The notes under the pieces are model-generated. The model had not been told where the DNA came from. It saw only the letters and a list, made by a program, of their open reading frames with translations, and made no database searches. Source: Burkholderia diffusa (lineage in GTDB: Bacteria; Pseudomonadota; Gammaproteobacteria; Burkholderiales; Burkholderiaceae). From it: a DNA stretch of 64,000 nucleotides. Positions within the stretch are counted from its first letter, which is position 1; every line of letters starts with the position of its first letter. The DNA is taken from positions 186,001-250,000 of the forward strand of contig NZ_CP013362.1 of NCBI RefSeq assembly GCF_001718315.1. Reading direction: 5' to 3'. The position numbers and the translations under genes were made by a program. Shown here one piece after another: positions 35,955 to 45,068 of the stretch.

Positions 35955-36689
35955 ATGATGTACAACGCTCAAGGAAAGATGACCCAGGCCGACGTGCTCG
36001 CGCAATACGCGCCGCTCGTGCGGCGCCTGGGGCTGCAGCTCGTCGCGAAGATGCCGGCGAGCGTCGATCTCGACGACCTGATCCAGGCCGGCATGATCGG
36101 CCTGATGGACGCGGCCGGCCGCTACAAGGAAGACCAGGGCGCCCAGTTCGAGACCTACGCGACGCAGCGCATTCGCGGCGCGATGCTCGACGAGCTGCGC
36201 AGCAACGACTGGCTGCCGCGCAGCCTGCGCAAGACGTCGCGCGAGGTCGAGTACGCGGTGCACCAGGTCGAGCAGCAGCTCGGCCGCTCCGCGAGCGAGA
36301 CCGAGATCGCGCAGCACCTGAAGATGCCGCTCGACGAATACCAGGGGATGCTGCAGGACCTGCACGGCAGCCAGCTCATCTATTACGAGGATTTCGATCG
36401 CGCGGCCGACGACGAGCCGTTCCTCGACCGCTATCGCGTCGATCACGCCGATCCGTTGTCGTCGCTGCTCGACGAACACCTGCGCGAGGCGCTCGTCGAA
36501 GCGATCGAGCGCCTGCCCGAGCGCGAGAAGCTGCTGATGTCGCTGTACTACGAGCGCGGGCTGAACCTGCGCGAGATCGGCGCGGTGCTCGAGGTCAGCG
36601 AGTCGCGCGTGTGCCAGCTGCACAGCCAGGCCGTCGCGCGGCTGCGTGCGCGGCTGCGCGAACAGGCTTGGGTGGGGGCGGAGAACTGA
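35955..36689 (+). CDS. fliA: Flagellar sigma factor FliA (sigma-28)
   Basis: 244 residues starting MMYNAQGKMTQADVLAQYAP. AAGGAG precedes the ATG at 35955. Region 2 is LVRRLGLQLVAKMPASVDLD, DLIQAGMIGLMDAAGRY and FETYATQRIRGAMLDELR. Region 3 follows RKTSREVEYAVHQVEQQLGR, and region 4 is YYERGLNLREIGAVLEVSES with the -35-reading helix in ESRVCQLHSQAVARLRARL. FliA transcribes late flagellar genes; matching promoters occur in this window before fliC and motA. An anti-sigma factor (flgM) is not in the window. The gene ends the flhB-fliA chain, 22 bp after flhG. Confidence 0.97.
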   Translation: MMYNAQGKMTQADVLAQYAPLVRRLGLQLVAKMPASVDLDDLIQAGMIGLMDAAGRYKEDQGAQFETYATQRIRGAMLDELRSNDWLPRSLRKTSREVEYAVHQVEQQLGRSASETEIAQHLKMPLDEYQGMLQDLHGSQLIYYEDFDRAADDEPFLDRYRVDHADPLSSLLDEHLREALVEAIERLPEREKLLMSLYYERGLNLREIGAVLEVSESRVCQLHSQAVARLRARLREQAWVGAEN

Positions 36690-36749
36690 CCCTTTCATGA
36701 CGCCCGCGCGCGCCGACGCCGCGCGCGGCGCGCATTTCCCGCGCCGATT

Positions 36750-36758
36750 TGCTACAAT
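36750..36758 (+). promoter_or_regulatory. Extended -10 promoter of the ahcY operon
   Basis: TGCTACAAT is a TGn-extended -10 box (TACAAT) placed 12 bp before the riboswitch P1 stem. No good -35 hexamer is seen in the GC-rich repeats upstream. Confidence 0.6.
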
Positions 36759-36770
36759 CCCTCCCGTTTT

Positions 36771-36880
36771 CCGAGGAGCGTTGCGACGGACCATCCTGCG
36801 TCCGCCAGGCTCGGAAAGCTTCACCAAGCAGCCGTGCGGCAACATTTGCGCCGGCCCCGCTTCCTGAACGGCGCTCACGT
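36771..36880 (+). promoter_or_regulatory. S-adenosylhomocysteine (SAH) riboswitch
   Basis: The leader of ahcY matches the SAH riboswitch class known from beta-proteobacteria. CCGAGGAGCGTTGCGACGG is the conserved 5' block. CCGAG (36771-36775) pairs with CTCGG (36810-36814), with CCAGGCTCGGAAAGC on the 3' side. AACGGCGCTCACGT (36867-36880) supplies CGCTC, which pairs back with GAGCG (36776-36780) as the pseudoknot. In this class SAH binding turns expression on, so accumulating SAH induces its own hydrolase. Downstream TTCTA (36888-36892) can pair with TAGAA (36902-36906) next to the AAGGAGG ribosome site, a possible expression platform. Confidence 0.92.
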
Positions 36881-36917
36881 CACCAATTTCTAGAACTTTT
36901 TTAGAAAGGAGGGCGTG

Positions 36918-38336
36918 ATGAACGCCATTATCGATTCCCAGGCTTCCAAGGATTACATCGTCGCCGACATGGCGCTTGCCGGCTGGGGCCGCAAGGAACT
37001 GAACATCGCCGAGACCGAAATGCCGGGCCTCGTGCAGATCCGCGACGAATACAAGGCGCAGCAGCCGCTGAAGGGCGCGCGCATCGCAGGTTCGCTGCAC
37101 ATGACGATCCAGACCGGCGTGCTGATCGAGACGCTGAAGGCGCTCGGCGCGGACGTTCGCTGGGCGTCGTGCAACATCTTCTCGACGCAGGACCACGCTG
37201 CCGCCGCGATCGTCGAAGCCGGTACGCCGGTGTTCGCGTTCAAGGGCGAGTCGCTCGACGAATACTGGGAGTTCTCGCACCGCATCTTCGAATGGCCGAA
37301 CGGCGAATTCGCGAACATGATCCTGGACGACGGCGGCGACGCAACGCTGCTGCTGATTCTCGGCTCGAAGGCCGAGAAGGACCGTTCGGTGATCGCGAAG
37401 CCGACCAACGAGGAAGAAGTCGCGCTCTTCAAGTCGATCGCGAAGCACCTCGACGCCGATCCGACCTGGTACTCCACGCGTCTCGCGCACATCAAGGGCG
37501 TGACCGAGGAAACCACGACCGGCGTGCACCGCCTGTACCAGATGGAAAAGGACGGCCGCCTGCCGTTCCCTGCGTTCAACGTGAACGATTCGGTCACGAA
37601 GTCGAAGTTCGACAACCTGTACGGCTGCCGCGAGTCGCTCGTCGACGGCATCAAGCGCGCGACCGACGTGATGATCGCGGGCAAGGTCGCGGTCGTCGCG
37701 GGCTACGGCGACGTGGGCAAGGGCTGCGCGCAATCGCTGCGCGGCCTGGGCGCGACCGTGTGGGTCACCGAAATCGATCCGATCTGCGCGCTGCAGGCGG
37801 CGATGGAAGGCTACCGCGTCGTGACGATGGAATACGCGGCCGACAAGGCCGACATCTTCGTGACGGCGACCGGCAACTACCACGTGATCAACCACGATCA
37901 CATGAAGGCGATGCGCCACAACGCGATCGTCTGCAACATCGGCCACTTCGACTCGGAAATCGACGTCGCGTCGACCCGCCAGTACCAGTGGGAAAACATC
38001 AAGCCGCAGGTCGACCACATCATCTTCCCCGACGGCAAGCGCGTGATCCTGCTGGCCGAAGGCCGCCTCGTGAACCTCGGCTGCGCGACCGGCCACCCGT
38101 CGTTCGTGATGTCGAACTCGTTCGCGAACCAGACGCTCGCGCAGATCGAACTCTTCACGCGCGGCGAACAGTACGAGAACAAGGTGTACGTGCTGCCGAA
38201 GCATCTCGATGAAAAGGTCGCGCGCCTGCACCTCGCGCGCATCGGCGCGAACCTGTCCGTGCTGTCGGACGAGCAGGCCGCGTACATCGGCGTGCAGAAG
38301 GACGGCCCGTTCAAGCCGAACCACTACCGCTACTGA
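36918..38336 (+). CDS. ahcY: Adenosylhomocysteinase (SAH hydrolase)
   Basis: 472 residues. It splits S-adenosylhomocysteine into adenosine and homocysteine with bound NAD+, removing the product inhibitor of methyltransferases. Visible motifs: [15 protein letters not shown] (substrate site), the NAD-binding [28 protein letters not shown] and the C-terminal KPNHYRY that closes over NAD. AGGAGG is 5 nt before the ATG at 36918; a GTG 3 bp upstream is too close. The ~40-residue insertion typical of the longer bacterial form is present. It is the first gene of the SAH-riboswitch operon with the membrane protein and metF. Confidence 0.98.
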   Translation: MNAIIDSQASKDYIVADMALAGWGRKELNIAETEMPGLVQIRDEYKAQQPLKGARIAGSLHMTIQTGVLIETLKALGADVRWASCNIFSTQDHAAAAIVEAGTPVFAFKGESLDEYWEFSHRIFEWPNGEFANMILDDGGDATLLLILGSKAEKDRSVIAKPTNEEEVALFKSIAKHLDADPTWYSTRLAHIKGVTEETTTGVHRLYQMEKDGRLPFPAFNVNDSVTKSKFDNLYGCRESLVDGIKRATDVMIAGKVAVVAGYGDVGKGCAQSLRGLGATVWVTEIDPICALQAAMEGYRVVTMEYAADKADIFVTATGNYHVINHDHMKAMRHNAIVCNIGHFDSEIDVASTRQYQWENIKPQVDHIIFPDGKRVILLAEGRLVNLGCATGHPSFVMSNSFANQTLAQIELFTRGEQYENKVYVLPKHLDEKVARLHLARIGANLSVLSDEQAAYIGVQKDGPFKPNHYRY

Positions 38337-38503
38337 TGCACCGGCGCCGCCATGCCGCGTGCGCCCCGCAGCGGGCGTGCGCGGTGCGGCGGCGCGGTGC
38401 CGGATCGCCGGCCGTCGCGCGATGTCCGCCGCTGCGCGGAGCGCGTGCGACGGCCGGCGGCGGCCACTGACCGACCAGATCGACAACCGAACCGGAGTCC
38501 TCC

Positions 38504-38857
38504 ATGAGCGTCATCCTCACCTGGGTCATCAACGCCCTCGCGCTGCTGATCATCACGTACCTCGTGCCGTCGATCCACATCAAGAGCTTCGGCACCGCGC
38601 TGATCATCGCGGTCGTGCTCGGCCTGATCAACACGGTGATCCGTCCGGTGCTGATCCTGCTGACGCTGCCGGTCACGATCGTCACGCTCGGGGTGTTCAT
38701 CCTCGTGGTGAACGCGCTGTGCTTCTGGTTCGCGTCGTCGCTGCTGAAGGGTTTCGAGGTGTCGGGCTTCTGGTCGGCGTTCTTCGGTTCGATCCTGTAC
38801 AGCATCGTGTCGTGGCTGCTGTCCGCGCTGATCTTCGGGCAGCGCGACATCGGCTGA
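38504..38857 (+). CDS. PF04020 (4-TMS 'phage holin family') membrane protein
   Basis: 117 residues with four hydrophobic helices: ~3-21, ~27-50 (TALIIAVVLGLINTVIRPVL), ~53-78 and ~85-112. This is the DUF360/mycobacterial 4-TMS holin superfamily IV pattern. Despite the family name there is no phage context. It sits between ahcY (167 bp) and metF (24 bp) in the riboswitch operon; the repeated presence of this family there in beta-proteobacteria hints at a role in the methyl cycle, perhaps small-molecule transport, but that is inference. Confidence 0.85.
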   Translation: MSVILTWVINALALLIITYLVPSIHIKSFGTALIIAVVLGLINTVIRPVLILLTLPVTIVTLGVFILVVNALCFWFASSLLKGFEVSGFWSAFFGSILYSIVSWLLSALIFGQRDIG

Positions 38858-38881
38858 CGGCCGCGCCCATTCTTGCGAATC

Positions 38882-39712
38882 ATGAAATCGATCGAACTCT
38901 CGTTTGAATTCTTCCCGCCGAAGACGGCGGACGGCGTCGAGAAGCTGCGCGCGACGCGTGCGCAGCTGCTTCCGCTGAAGCCGAAATTCGTCTCCGTGAC
39001 GTTCGGCGCCGGCGGCTCGACGCAGCAGGGCACGCTCGATACCGTGCTCGACATGCAGAAGGACGGCCTCGAGGCCGCGCCGCACCTGTCGTGCATCGGC
39101 TCATCGCGCGACAACCTGCGCGCGATCCTCGACCAGTATCGCTCGCACGGCATCCGGCACATCGTCGCGCTGCGCGGCGACCTGCCGTCGGGGATGGGCG
39201 AGGTCGGCGAGCTGCGCTATGCGTCCGAGCTCGTCAGCTTCATCCGCGCCGAGCATGGCGACTGGTTTCACATCGAAGTCGCCGGCTATCCGGAATACCA
39301 CCCGCAATCGCGCTCGCCGAAGGCCGATCTCGAGAACTTCGCGCGCAAGGTGAAAGCCGGCGCGAATTCCGCGATCACGCAGTACTTCTTCAACGCCGAC
39401 GCGTATTTCCGCTTCGTCGACGACGCGCGCAAGCTGGGTGTGGACGTGCCGATCGTGCCGGGCATCATGCCGATCACGAACTTCTCGCAGCTGATGCGCT
39501 TCTCGGAAATGTGCGGCGCGGAAGTGCCGCGCTGGGTCGCGCGCCGGCTCGAGAGCTTCGGCGACGATCGCGACGCGATCCGTGCGTTCGGCGCGGACGT
39601 CGTCACGAGCCTGTGCCAGCGCCTGATCGACGCGGGCGTGCCGGGTCTGCACTTCTATACGCTGAACGCGGCGGCCGCGACGCGGACCATCTGCGAACGG
39701 CTCACGATGTAA
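38882..39712 (+). CDS. metF: 5,10-methylenetetrahydrofolate reductase
   Basis: 276 residues (MKSIELSFEFFPPKTADGVE). MetF reduces 5,10-methylene-THF to 5-methyl-THF with FAD and NADH, supplying methyl groups for homocysteine methylation. The TIM barrel is recognisable from FEFFPPKT with its catalytic Glu, VTFGAGGST, HIVALRGDLP, EVAGYPEYHP, ITQYFFNAD and VPGIMPITNF. The ATG at 38882 fits the family; a TTG 9 bp upstream is less likely. It ends the ahcY operon. With ahcY recycling homocysteine, the pair sits either side of methionine synthase. The terminator lies 24 bp downstream. Confidence 0.97.
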   Translation: MKSIELSFEFFPPKTADGVEKLRATRAQLLPLKPKFVSVTFGAGGSTQQGTLDTVLDMQKDGLEAAPHLSCIGSSRDNLRAILDQYRSHGIRHIVALRGDLPSGMGEVGELRYASELVSFIRAEHGDWFHIEVAGYPEYHPQSRSPKADLENFARKVKAGANSAITQYFFNADAYFRFVDDARKLGVDVPIVPGIMPITNFSQLMRFSEMCGAEVPRWVARRLESFGDDRDAIRAFGADVVTSLCQRLIDAGVPGLHFYTLNAAAATRTICERLTM

Positions 39713-39736
39713 GCGCCATCGCGCGGTTGCATGGGC

Positions 39737-39773
39737 AAAAGCCTCGCCGGCAAAACCGGCGAGGCTTTTTTTT
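39737..39773. terminator. Bidirectional terminator between metF and the amidase gene
   Basis: AAAGCCTCGCCGG (39738-39750) pairs with CCGGCGAGGCTTT (39756-39768) and the plus strand continues in T (run of nine). The left A tract gives four T on the minus strand, so it can also end the convergent amidase transcript. Confidence 0.9.
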
Positions 39774-39797
39774 CGCTTGCGGCGGCCGACGCGGGTG

Positions 39798-41276
39798 TCA
39801 GCGCTGCGCCTGCATCAGTGGCGGGCGCCGGTCGAACCACGGCCGCGCCTGTTCGAGCTGGCGCGCGAGTTTCAGCAGCAACGCCTCGTCGGCGTGACGC
39901 GCGACGAACTGCACGCCGATCGGCAGGCCGCGCGCGTTCCAGTAGAGCGGCACCGACATCGCCGGCTGGCCCGTCAGGTTGAACAGCTCGGTGCAGCCGG
40001 CCCACGCGAACGCCTTGTCCGACGCCTTCGCGAGCATTTCCCGCAGCAGCGGTTTGACCGGCAGCGCGCCGAGCAGCTTCATCTGCGCGGCTTCGAGCGG
40101 CGTCGGCCGCAGCTCGCCGATCTTGACCGGCGGCCCCGCGAGCGTCGCGCACAGGATCGCGTCGTAACGCGACACGAGGCCCGACACCTGCACGGTGAGC
40201 TGGCGCTGCCATTCGAGCACGTCCGGCAGACGCGCGCGGGCGATGCGCCGGCCGACGACGGCCATCGCCCACGTCGCCGGTTCGAACTCCGCGCGCTTCG
40301 GGGTGCGCCCGGTCAGCGCGCGCGCACCGAGCACCATCTCCTCGGCGATCGTCGCCCACAGCGTGAGAAAGGTTTCGGCCGCGCGTGCGTAGTCGATGTT
40401 CAGCGTCGCCGGCTCGACGTGATGGCCGAGCGATTCGACGAGCGCGGCCGCGTCGTCGAGCGCCGCGCGCGTGTCGTCGGAAAGCGCCGGCGCGAGCATC
40501 GGGTCGACGACGAGGCCGATGCGCAGCGGACCGGGCGGCGTGTCGAGCGCGCCCAGAAAGGTGCCGGGCGCACCGGGCGGCAGCGTCTGGCCGGTCGTCA
40601 CGTCGAGCAGCAGCGCGCTGTCGCGCACGCTGCGCGAAACCGCATGCTGGACGACCAGTTCGCCGTTCGACGGCAGGTCGACCAGCACCGGATTGCGGCT
40701 CGGCTTCAGGCCGAACAGCCCGCAGCATGACGCCGGAATCCGGATCGAGCCGCCGCCGTCGGACGCATGCGCGAGCGGCACGATGCCGGCCGCGACCGCC
40801 GCGGCCGCGCCGCCGCTCGAGCCGCCGGGCGTGTGATCGAGGTTCCACGGGTTGCGGCACGCGCCGAACAGTTCGGGTTCGGTGTACGGCATCTGGCCGA
40901 TTTCCGACGTGTTGGTCTTGCCGAACACGTTGAGTCCCGCCGCGCGGCTGCGCGCGATCACCGGCGAATCGTCGGCGGGGACGAAGTAGCGATAGTGGCG
41001 GCTGCCCATCGACAACGGCAGCCCGGCGACCGCCGCGCCGAGATCCTTGACGAGATACGGGACGCCGGCGAATGGCGCATCGGTGCCGGTATCGGTGGCC
41101 GATTCCGCCCGCTTGCGCGCATCGTCGTAGTCCTGCAGGACGATCGCGTTGATCGCGCCGTTCACCGCTTCGGCCTGGCCGATCGCGGCGTCGAGCAGTT
41201 CGCGCGGGCTCGCGTGGCGCTCGCGCACGAGTGTGGCAAGCCCGATCGCGTCATGCGCGAGATAGTCCGAGTGCAT
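39798..41276 (-). CDS. Amidase signature family hydrolase
   Basis: 492 residues. The Ser-cisSer-Lys triad is visible: Lys77 in YLVKDLG, Ser153 in [17 protein letters not shown] and the nucleophile Ser177 in [20 protein letters not shown]. Amidase-signature enzymes hydrolyse amides; the substrate is not readable, and there are no GatB/GatC partners nearby, so this is not the tRNA amidotransferase subunit. The start at MHSDYLAHD (41276), after GGGGGTGA, was preferred to an open extension of 20 codons. It lies 79 bp downstream of the dienelactone hydrolase on the same strand and may be co-transcribed. Confidence 0.9.
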   Translation of the reverse strand: MHSDYLAHDAIGLATLVRERHASPRELLDAAIGQAEAVNGAINAIVLQDYDDARKRAESATDTGTDAPFAGVPYLVKDLGAAVAGLPLSMGSRHYRYFVPADDSPVIARSRAAGLNVFGKTNTSEIGQMPYTEPELFGACRNPWNLDHTPGGSSGGAAAAVAAGIVPLAHASDGGGSIRIPASCCGLFGLKPSRNPVLVDLPSNGELVVQHAVSRSVRDSALLLDVTTGQTLPPGAPGTFLGALDTPPGPLRIGLVVDPMLAPALSDDTRAALDDAAALVESLGHHVEPATLNIDYARAAETFLTLWATIAEEMVLGARALTGRTPKRAEFEPATWAMAVVGRRIARARLPDVLEWQRQLTVQVSGLVSRYDAILCATLAGPPVKIGELRPTPLEAAQMKLLGALPVKPLLREMLAKASDKAFAWAGCTELFNLTGQPAMSVPLYWNARGLPIGVQFVARHADEALLLKLARQLEQARPWFDRRPPLMQAQR

Positions 41277-41355
41277 CGCAGTCACCCCCGTTGTGACCCG
41301 TGGCGATGAAAGGAGGATAACGCGGGCCCGACGCACCGGGCCCGCTGCCGAGCCG

Positions 41356-42048
41356 TTACACGTGCTCGGCGAGGAACGTCAGCGTGCGGCCATGCGCGAG
41401 CGCGGACGCGCGCTGGTTGTACGACGCGCGATCGGTGCAGTTGAAGCCGTGTTCGGCGCCCGGATACAGATGAAACGACGCGTTCTGGCGGCCCGCGAAC
41501 GCGGCCTTCACCTGCTCGACGGCGTCGAGCGGGATGCCGTGGTCGTTCTCCGCGTAGTGGAACAGGATCGGCTGCGTGATCTTGCCGGCGAGGTCGAGCG
41601 TATTCTGGATACCGCCGCCGTAATAGGCGACCGCCGCATCGACCTTGGCGGCCGCGGCCGCGCGGTACGCGAGCTGGCCGCCGAAGCAGTAGCCGATCGC
41701 GGCAACCTTGCCGGCGACTTCGGGGCGCGCGCGCAACGCGTCGGCGGCCGCGCCGATGTCCGCGACCGCGAGGCCGACGTCGGTCTTCTTCATCAGCTCG
41801 ATGCCCTTGTCGCGATCGGCGCCTTCGTAGGTCAGCTCGACGCGCGGCTGCGTGCGCCAGAACACGTCCGGCGCGAGTGCGACGAAGCCGTCGGCCGCGT
41901 ACTGGTCGGCGACCGCGCGGATATGCGAGTTCACGCCGAAGATCTCCTGGATGATGATGACGGCGGGGCCCTTGCCGCGCTTGGGCAGCGCGAGATAGCC
42001 GCCGAAGCTGTCGTTACCGGTCGGGATGTCGATCCATTGGGCAGTCAC
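41356..42048 (-). CDS. Dienelactone hydrolase family protein
   Basis: 230 residues of the alpha/beta-hydrolase fold with the Cys-Asp-His triad of dienelactone hydrolases: Cys121 in AIGYCFGGQLAYR, Asp169 in YAENDHGIP and His200 in YPGAEHGFN, plus Glu35 in IIIQEIFGVN, which keeps the Cys protonated in this family. It could cleave dienelactone in chlorocatechol breakdown, but no catechol genes are nearby; many homologues are general carboxymethylenebutenolidases. The full-length start MTAQWIDIPTG fits. Confidence 0.92.
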   Translation of the reverse strand: MTAQWIDIPTGNDSFGGYLALPKRGKGPAVIIIQEIFGVNSHIRAVADQYAADGFVALAPDVFWRTQPRVELTYEGADRDKGIELMKKTDVGLAVADIGAAADALRARPEVAGKVAAIGYCFGGQLAYRAAAAAKVDAAVAYYGGGIQNTLDLAGKITQPILFHYAENDHGIPLDAVEQVKAAFAGRQNASFHLYPGAEHGFNCTDRASYNQRASALAHGRTLTFLAEHV

Positions 42049-42326
42049 GTTGAAACTCCTGGCGAACGGGCGCGCGACATGCGCGCCGCGGATGGAAAAA
42101 GGGGCGGCCTAGTGTGCCACCAATCCTGTGGTGCTGCAGCGCGCAAGCGACGCGCCTGGCGGATGCGCGCGTATCGGCTCTGTGCCGAGTCCGCGTCGCG
42201 AACTGCTTCTCGCGCAGCGATCGTTTCGATCTCGATTATTCATTTTTCGGCGACGCGCCGCTTCGATAGAGTCGATGTGCAGGCCTTTACAAAGCGCTTT
42301 CGCGCATCGTCATCGAAGGATTCGCC

Positions 42327-43406
42327 ATGTCCGCCCGTGCATTTTCCACTCCGTTTTCCGAACGCTTCGGCCTGCGCTTGCCGCTCGTGCAGGCGCCGAT
42401 GGTCGGCGCGACCACCGCCGCGATGGTCGCGGCCGCATCCAGTGCCGGCGCGCTCGGCAGTCTCGGCGCCGGCGCGTTCGAGCCGGATCGTCTCGCGGCC
42501 GAAGTCGCGGCGATTCGCGCAGCGAGCTCGCGTCCGTTCGCCGTGAACCTGTTCGTGTTGCCCGAGGCCGCGCCCGACGCGGCGACCGTCGCACGCGCGC
42601 TCGCGGCGATCGATCCGTTGAACGCGACGCTCGGGCTGCCGCCCGGCACCGCACCCGCACGCTACGCGCCCGACTTCCGCGCGCAATTCGACGCGCTCGT
42701 CGCGCTGCGCGTGCCGGTCGCGAGCTTCACGTTCGGCGTGCTCGATGCGGCCGACGTCGCGCGCCTGAAGGCCGCCGGCACCTACGTGATCGGCACCGCG
42801 ACGCACGTCGCCGAGGGGCTCGCGTGGCAGGCGGCCGGCGCCGACGCGCTGTCCGCGCAGGGCGCCGAAGCCGGCGGCCATCGCGGTACCTTCATCGGCT
42901 CGGCCGACGATGCGCTGATCGGCACGCTCGCGCTGGTGCCGCAGCTGGTCGATGCGACCGGCCTGCCCGTGCTCGCCGCGGGCGGCATCATGGACGGTCG
43001 CGGGATCGCCGCCGCGCTCGCGCTCGGCGCGCAGGGCGCGCAGCTCGGCACCGCGTTCCTGACGTGTGCGGAAAGCGCGATCGCGGCGGACTGGAAAGCG
43101 CGGCTGCTCGAGAGCGCCGATACGTCGACGCAGGTCACGCGTGCGATCACGGGCCGCCATGCGCGCGGATTGCGCAACACGTTGATGATGCGGCTCGGCG
43201 AACGCATGGCCGACGTTGCGCCGTATCCGGTGCAGAACGCGCTGACCCAGCCGCTGCGCCAGGCAGCCGCGCGAGCGAACGACGGCGACTACCTGTCGCT
43301 GTGGGCCGGGCAGGGCGCACCGCTCGCACGGCGGCGCGCCGCCGCGCTGACGACGTCGCAACTCGTCGACGCGCTCGACGCCGAATGGCGCGCAATCGCC
43401 GCCTGA
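42327..43406 (+). CDS. Nitronate monooxygenase (2-nitropropane dioxygenase) family
   Basis: 359 residues, FMN-binding TIM barrel. Visible: LPLVQAPMVGATTAAMVAAA at the start, PFAVNLFV, GADALSAQGAEAGGHRGTF with the catalytic His region, VLAAGGIMDGRGIAAALALG and GAQLGTAFLTC for phosphate binding. These enzymes oxidise toxic nitronates such as propionate-3-nitronate. It is monocistronic, divergent from the dienelactone hydrolase across 278 bp. No terminator is obvious after it. Confidence 0.92.
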   Translation: MSARAFSTPFSERFGLRLPLVQAPMVGATTAAMVAAASSAGALGSLGAGAFEPDRLAAEVAAIRAASSRPFAVNLFVLPEAAPDAATVARALAAIDPLNATLGLPPGTAPARYAPDFRAQFDALVALRVPVASFTFGVLDAADVARLKAAGTYVIGTATHVAEGLAWQAAGADALSAQGAEAGGHRGTFIGSADDALIGTLALVPQLVDATGLPVLAAGGIMDGRGIAAALALGAQGAQLGTAFLTCAESAIAADWKARLLESADTSTQVTRAITGRHARGLRNTLMMRLGERMADVAPYPVQNALTQPLRQAAARANDGDYLSLWAGQGAPLARRRAAALTTSQLVDALDAEWRAIAA

Positions 43407-43603
43407 CCGGTTCATCTCGAAGCTGGAAAAGCGCGTGTTGTCACGCGCGTTTCATTCAATGATCCCGCGCACAAAATACCGAATCGAAATGACGCGGGAA
43501 TGCTTTGAATCAACCTTTCATCCGGCCGTCGAGGATTAGCGGAAACCCTTATCCGGCGGGCCTCGCAGCGATATTCGAGTGTTCATTCCAATGCGCCCGT
43601 ATC

Positions 43604-43670
43604 GGTAGTGTTACCACTACCCCAAAAAAGTCCCACAAATTAATTTGATCACCTACACTTGCGCGCAAGT
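43604..43670. promoter_or_regulatory. Two inverted repeats upstream of the branched-chain amino-acid binding protein gene
   Basis: GGTAGTG/CACTACC with a TTAC loop lies at 43604-43621. ACTTGCGCGCAAGT at 43657-43670 is a perfect 14-bp palindrome. Both are in an AT-richer part of the 420-bp gap 43407-43826, 160-220 bp before the start codon. Either could be an operator for a nutrient-responsive regulator. I see no gene in the gap. Confidence 0.5.
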
Positions 43671-43826
43671 ACGGGCGGGCGGCCGCTACAAGCGGCTGTT
43701 TCCCTACGTGCTTGAGGCCAAGTGCATAAACGATGCAACCGGCGAATCGTCCAGTGAATGCAAACACAGGGATGGCAGCGGGGCACCGGGCGATGGCGTT
43801 TATTGGGACCGAAACTGGAGACTTAC

Positions 43827-44969
43827 ATGAATATCAAGATGCAAAAGCTGTTGCCGATCACCGCAGCGGCGATGCTGTGTGCTGCAGCTGCAAGCAACGC
43901 GTCCGCCGATCAAGTCGTCAAGATCGGCCACGTCGCGCCGTTGACGGGCGGCATTGCACACCTGGGCAAGGACAACGAAAACGGCGCGCGTCTCGCAGTC
44001 GAGGAAATCAACGCGAAGGGTCTCACGATCGGCGGCCAGAAGATCACGCTGCAACTCGACCCGCAGGATGACGCGGCCGACCCGCGCCAGGCCACGCAGG
44101 TTGCGCAGAAGCTCGTCGACGACAAGGTCGTCGCGGTGGTGGGCCACCTGAACTCGGGCACGTCGATCCCGGCCTCGAAGATCTACAGCGATGCGGGCAT
44201 CGTGCAGATCTCGCCGTCGGCGACCAACCCGGCTTACACGCAGCAAGGCTTCAAGACGACGTACCGCGTGGTCGCGACCGATGCGCAGCAGGGCCCGGCA
44301 CTCGCCGACTACGCGCACTCGAAGGGCATCAAGAGCGTCGCGGTGGTCGACGATTCGACCGCTTACGGCCAGGGTCTCGCGAACGAATTCGAGAAGAAGG
44401 CAAAGGCGCTCGGCCTGAAGGTGATGTCGCACGACGCGACCAACGACAAGGCGGTCGACTTCCGCGCGATTCTGACCAAGATCAAGGGCGAGAATCCGGA
44501 CGCGATCATGTACGGCGGCATGGATGCCACCGGCGGCCCGTTCGCGAAACAGGCGAAGCAGCTCGGCCTGCGCGCGAAGATCTTCGCGGGCGACGGCGTA
44601 TGCACGGAGAAGCTGGCCGATCTGGCCGGCGATGCGACCGACAACATCGTGTGCTCGGAAGCCGGTGCTTCGCTCGAGAAGATGCCGGGCGGCGCAGCAT
44701 TCAAGGCCAAGTACGAGAAGCGTTTCGGCCAGCCGATCCAGATCTACGCACCGTTCACGTATGACGCCGTGTACATCATCGCCGACGCGATGAAGCGCGC
44801 GAACTCGACGGACCCGGCGAAGATCCTCGCGGCGATGCCGGCGACGAAGTACACGGGCGTGATCGGCACGACGACCTTCGACTCGAAGGGCGACCTGCAG
44901 CACGGCGTGATTTCGCTGTACAACTACAAGAGCGGCAAGAAGACGCTGCTCGACGAAGTGAAGATGTAA
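43827..44969 (+). CDS. Branched-chain amino-acid ABC transporter substrate-binding protein (LivJ/LivK type)
   Basis: 380 residues. Residues 1-~27 are a Sec signal peptide with cleavage after ASNASA, so the mature protein is periplasmic. The periplasmic-binding fold type I is clear: VVKIGHVAPLTGGIAHLGKD, GHLNSGTSIPASKIYSDAG, ISPSATNPAYT, and the hinge sections to YAPFTYDAVYIIADAM. It binds Leu/Ile/Val or related amino acids for a LivHMGF permease, which is not adjacent; it is an orphan binding protein here. CTGGAG precedes the ATG. It is monocistronic with a strong terminator. Confidence 0.95.
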   Translation: MNIKMQKLLPITAAAMLCAAAASNASADQVVKIGHVAPLTGGIAHLGKDNENGARLAVEEINAKGLTIGGQKITLQLDPQDDAADPRQATQVAQKLVDDKVVAVVGHLNSGTSIPASKIYSDAGIVQISPSATNPAYTQQGFKTTYRVVATDAQQGPALADYAHSKGIKSVAVVDDSTAYGQGLANEFEKKAKALGLKVMSHDATNDKAVDFRAILTKIKGENPDAIMYGGMDATGGPFAKQAKQLGLRAKIFAGDGVCTEKLADLAGDATDNIVCSEAGASLEKMPGGAAFKAKYEKRFGQPIQIYAPFTYDAVYIIADAMKRANSTDPAKILAAMPATKYTGVIGTTTFDSKGDLQHGVISLYNYKSGKKTLLDEVKM

Positions 44970-44995
44970 GCTGAAAAGCGGTCGACAGAAGGGGT

Positions 44996-45034
44996 GAAGG
45001 CGCGCCCGCGGCAACGCGGGCGCGCCTTCTTTTT
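44996..45034 (+). terminator. Terminator after the substrate-binding protein gene
   Basis: GAAGGCGCGCCCGCG (44996-45010) pairs with CGCGGGCGCGCCTTC (45015-45029) around GCAA, followed by TTTTT. It is 27 bp past the stop. Confidence 0.92.
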
Positions 45035-45068
45035 GGCGATCTGGCAGCGGGTGGTGCGGCTGCCGCGG

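Noticed and set aside
35556..38486. A 976-codon open frame on the minus strand across flhG, fliA and ahcY.
   Set aside because: It overlaps three confident genes and the SAH riboswitch, with no recognisable domain.
38504..38857. 'Phage holin family' gene as prophage remnant.
   Set aside because: There are no other phage genes, and it sits inside the riboswitch-controlled ahcY-metF operon.
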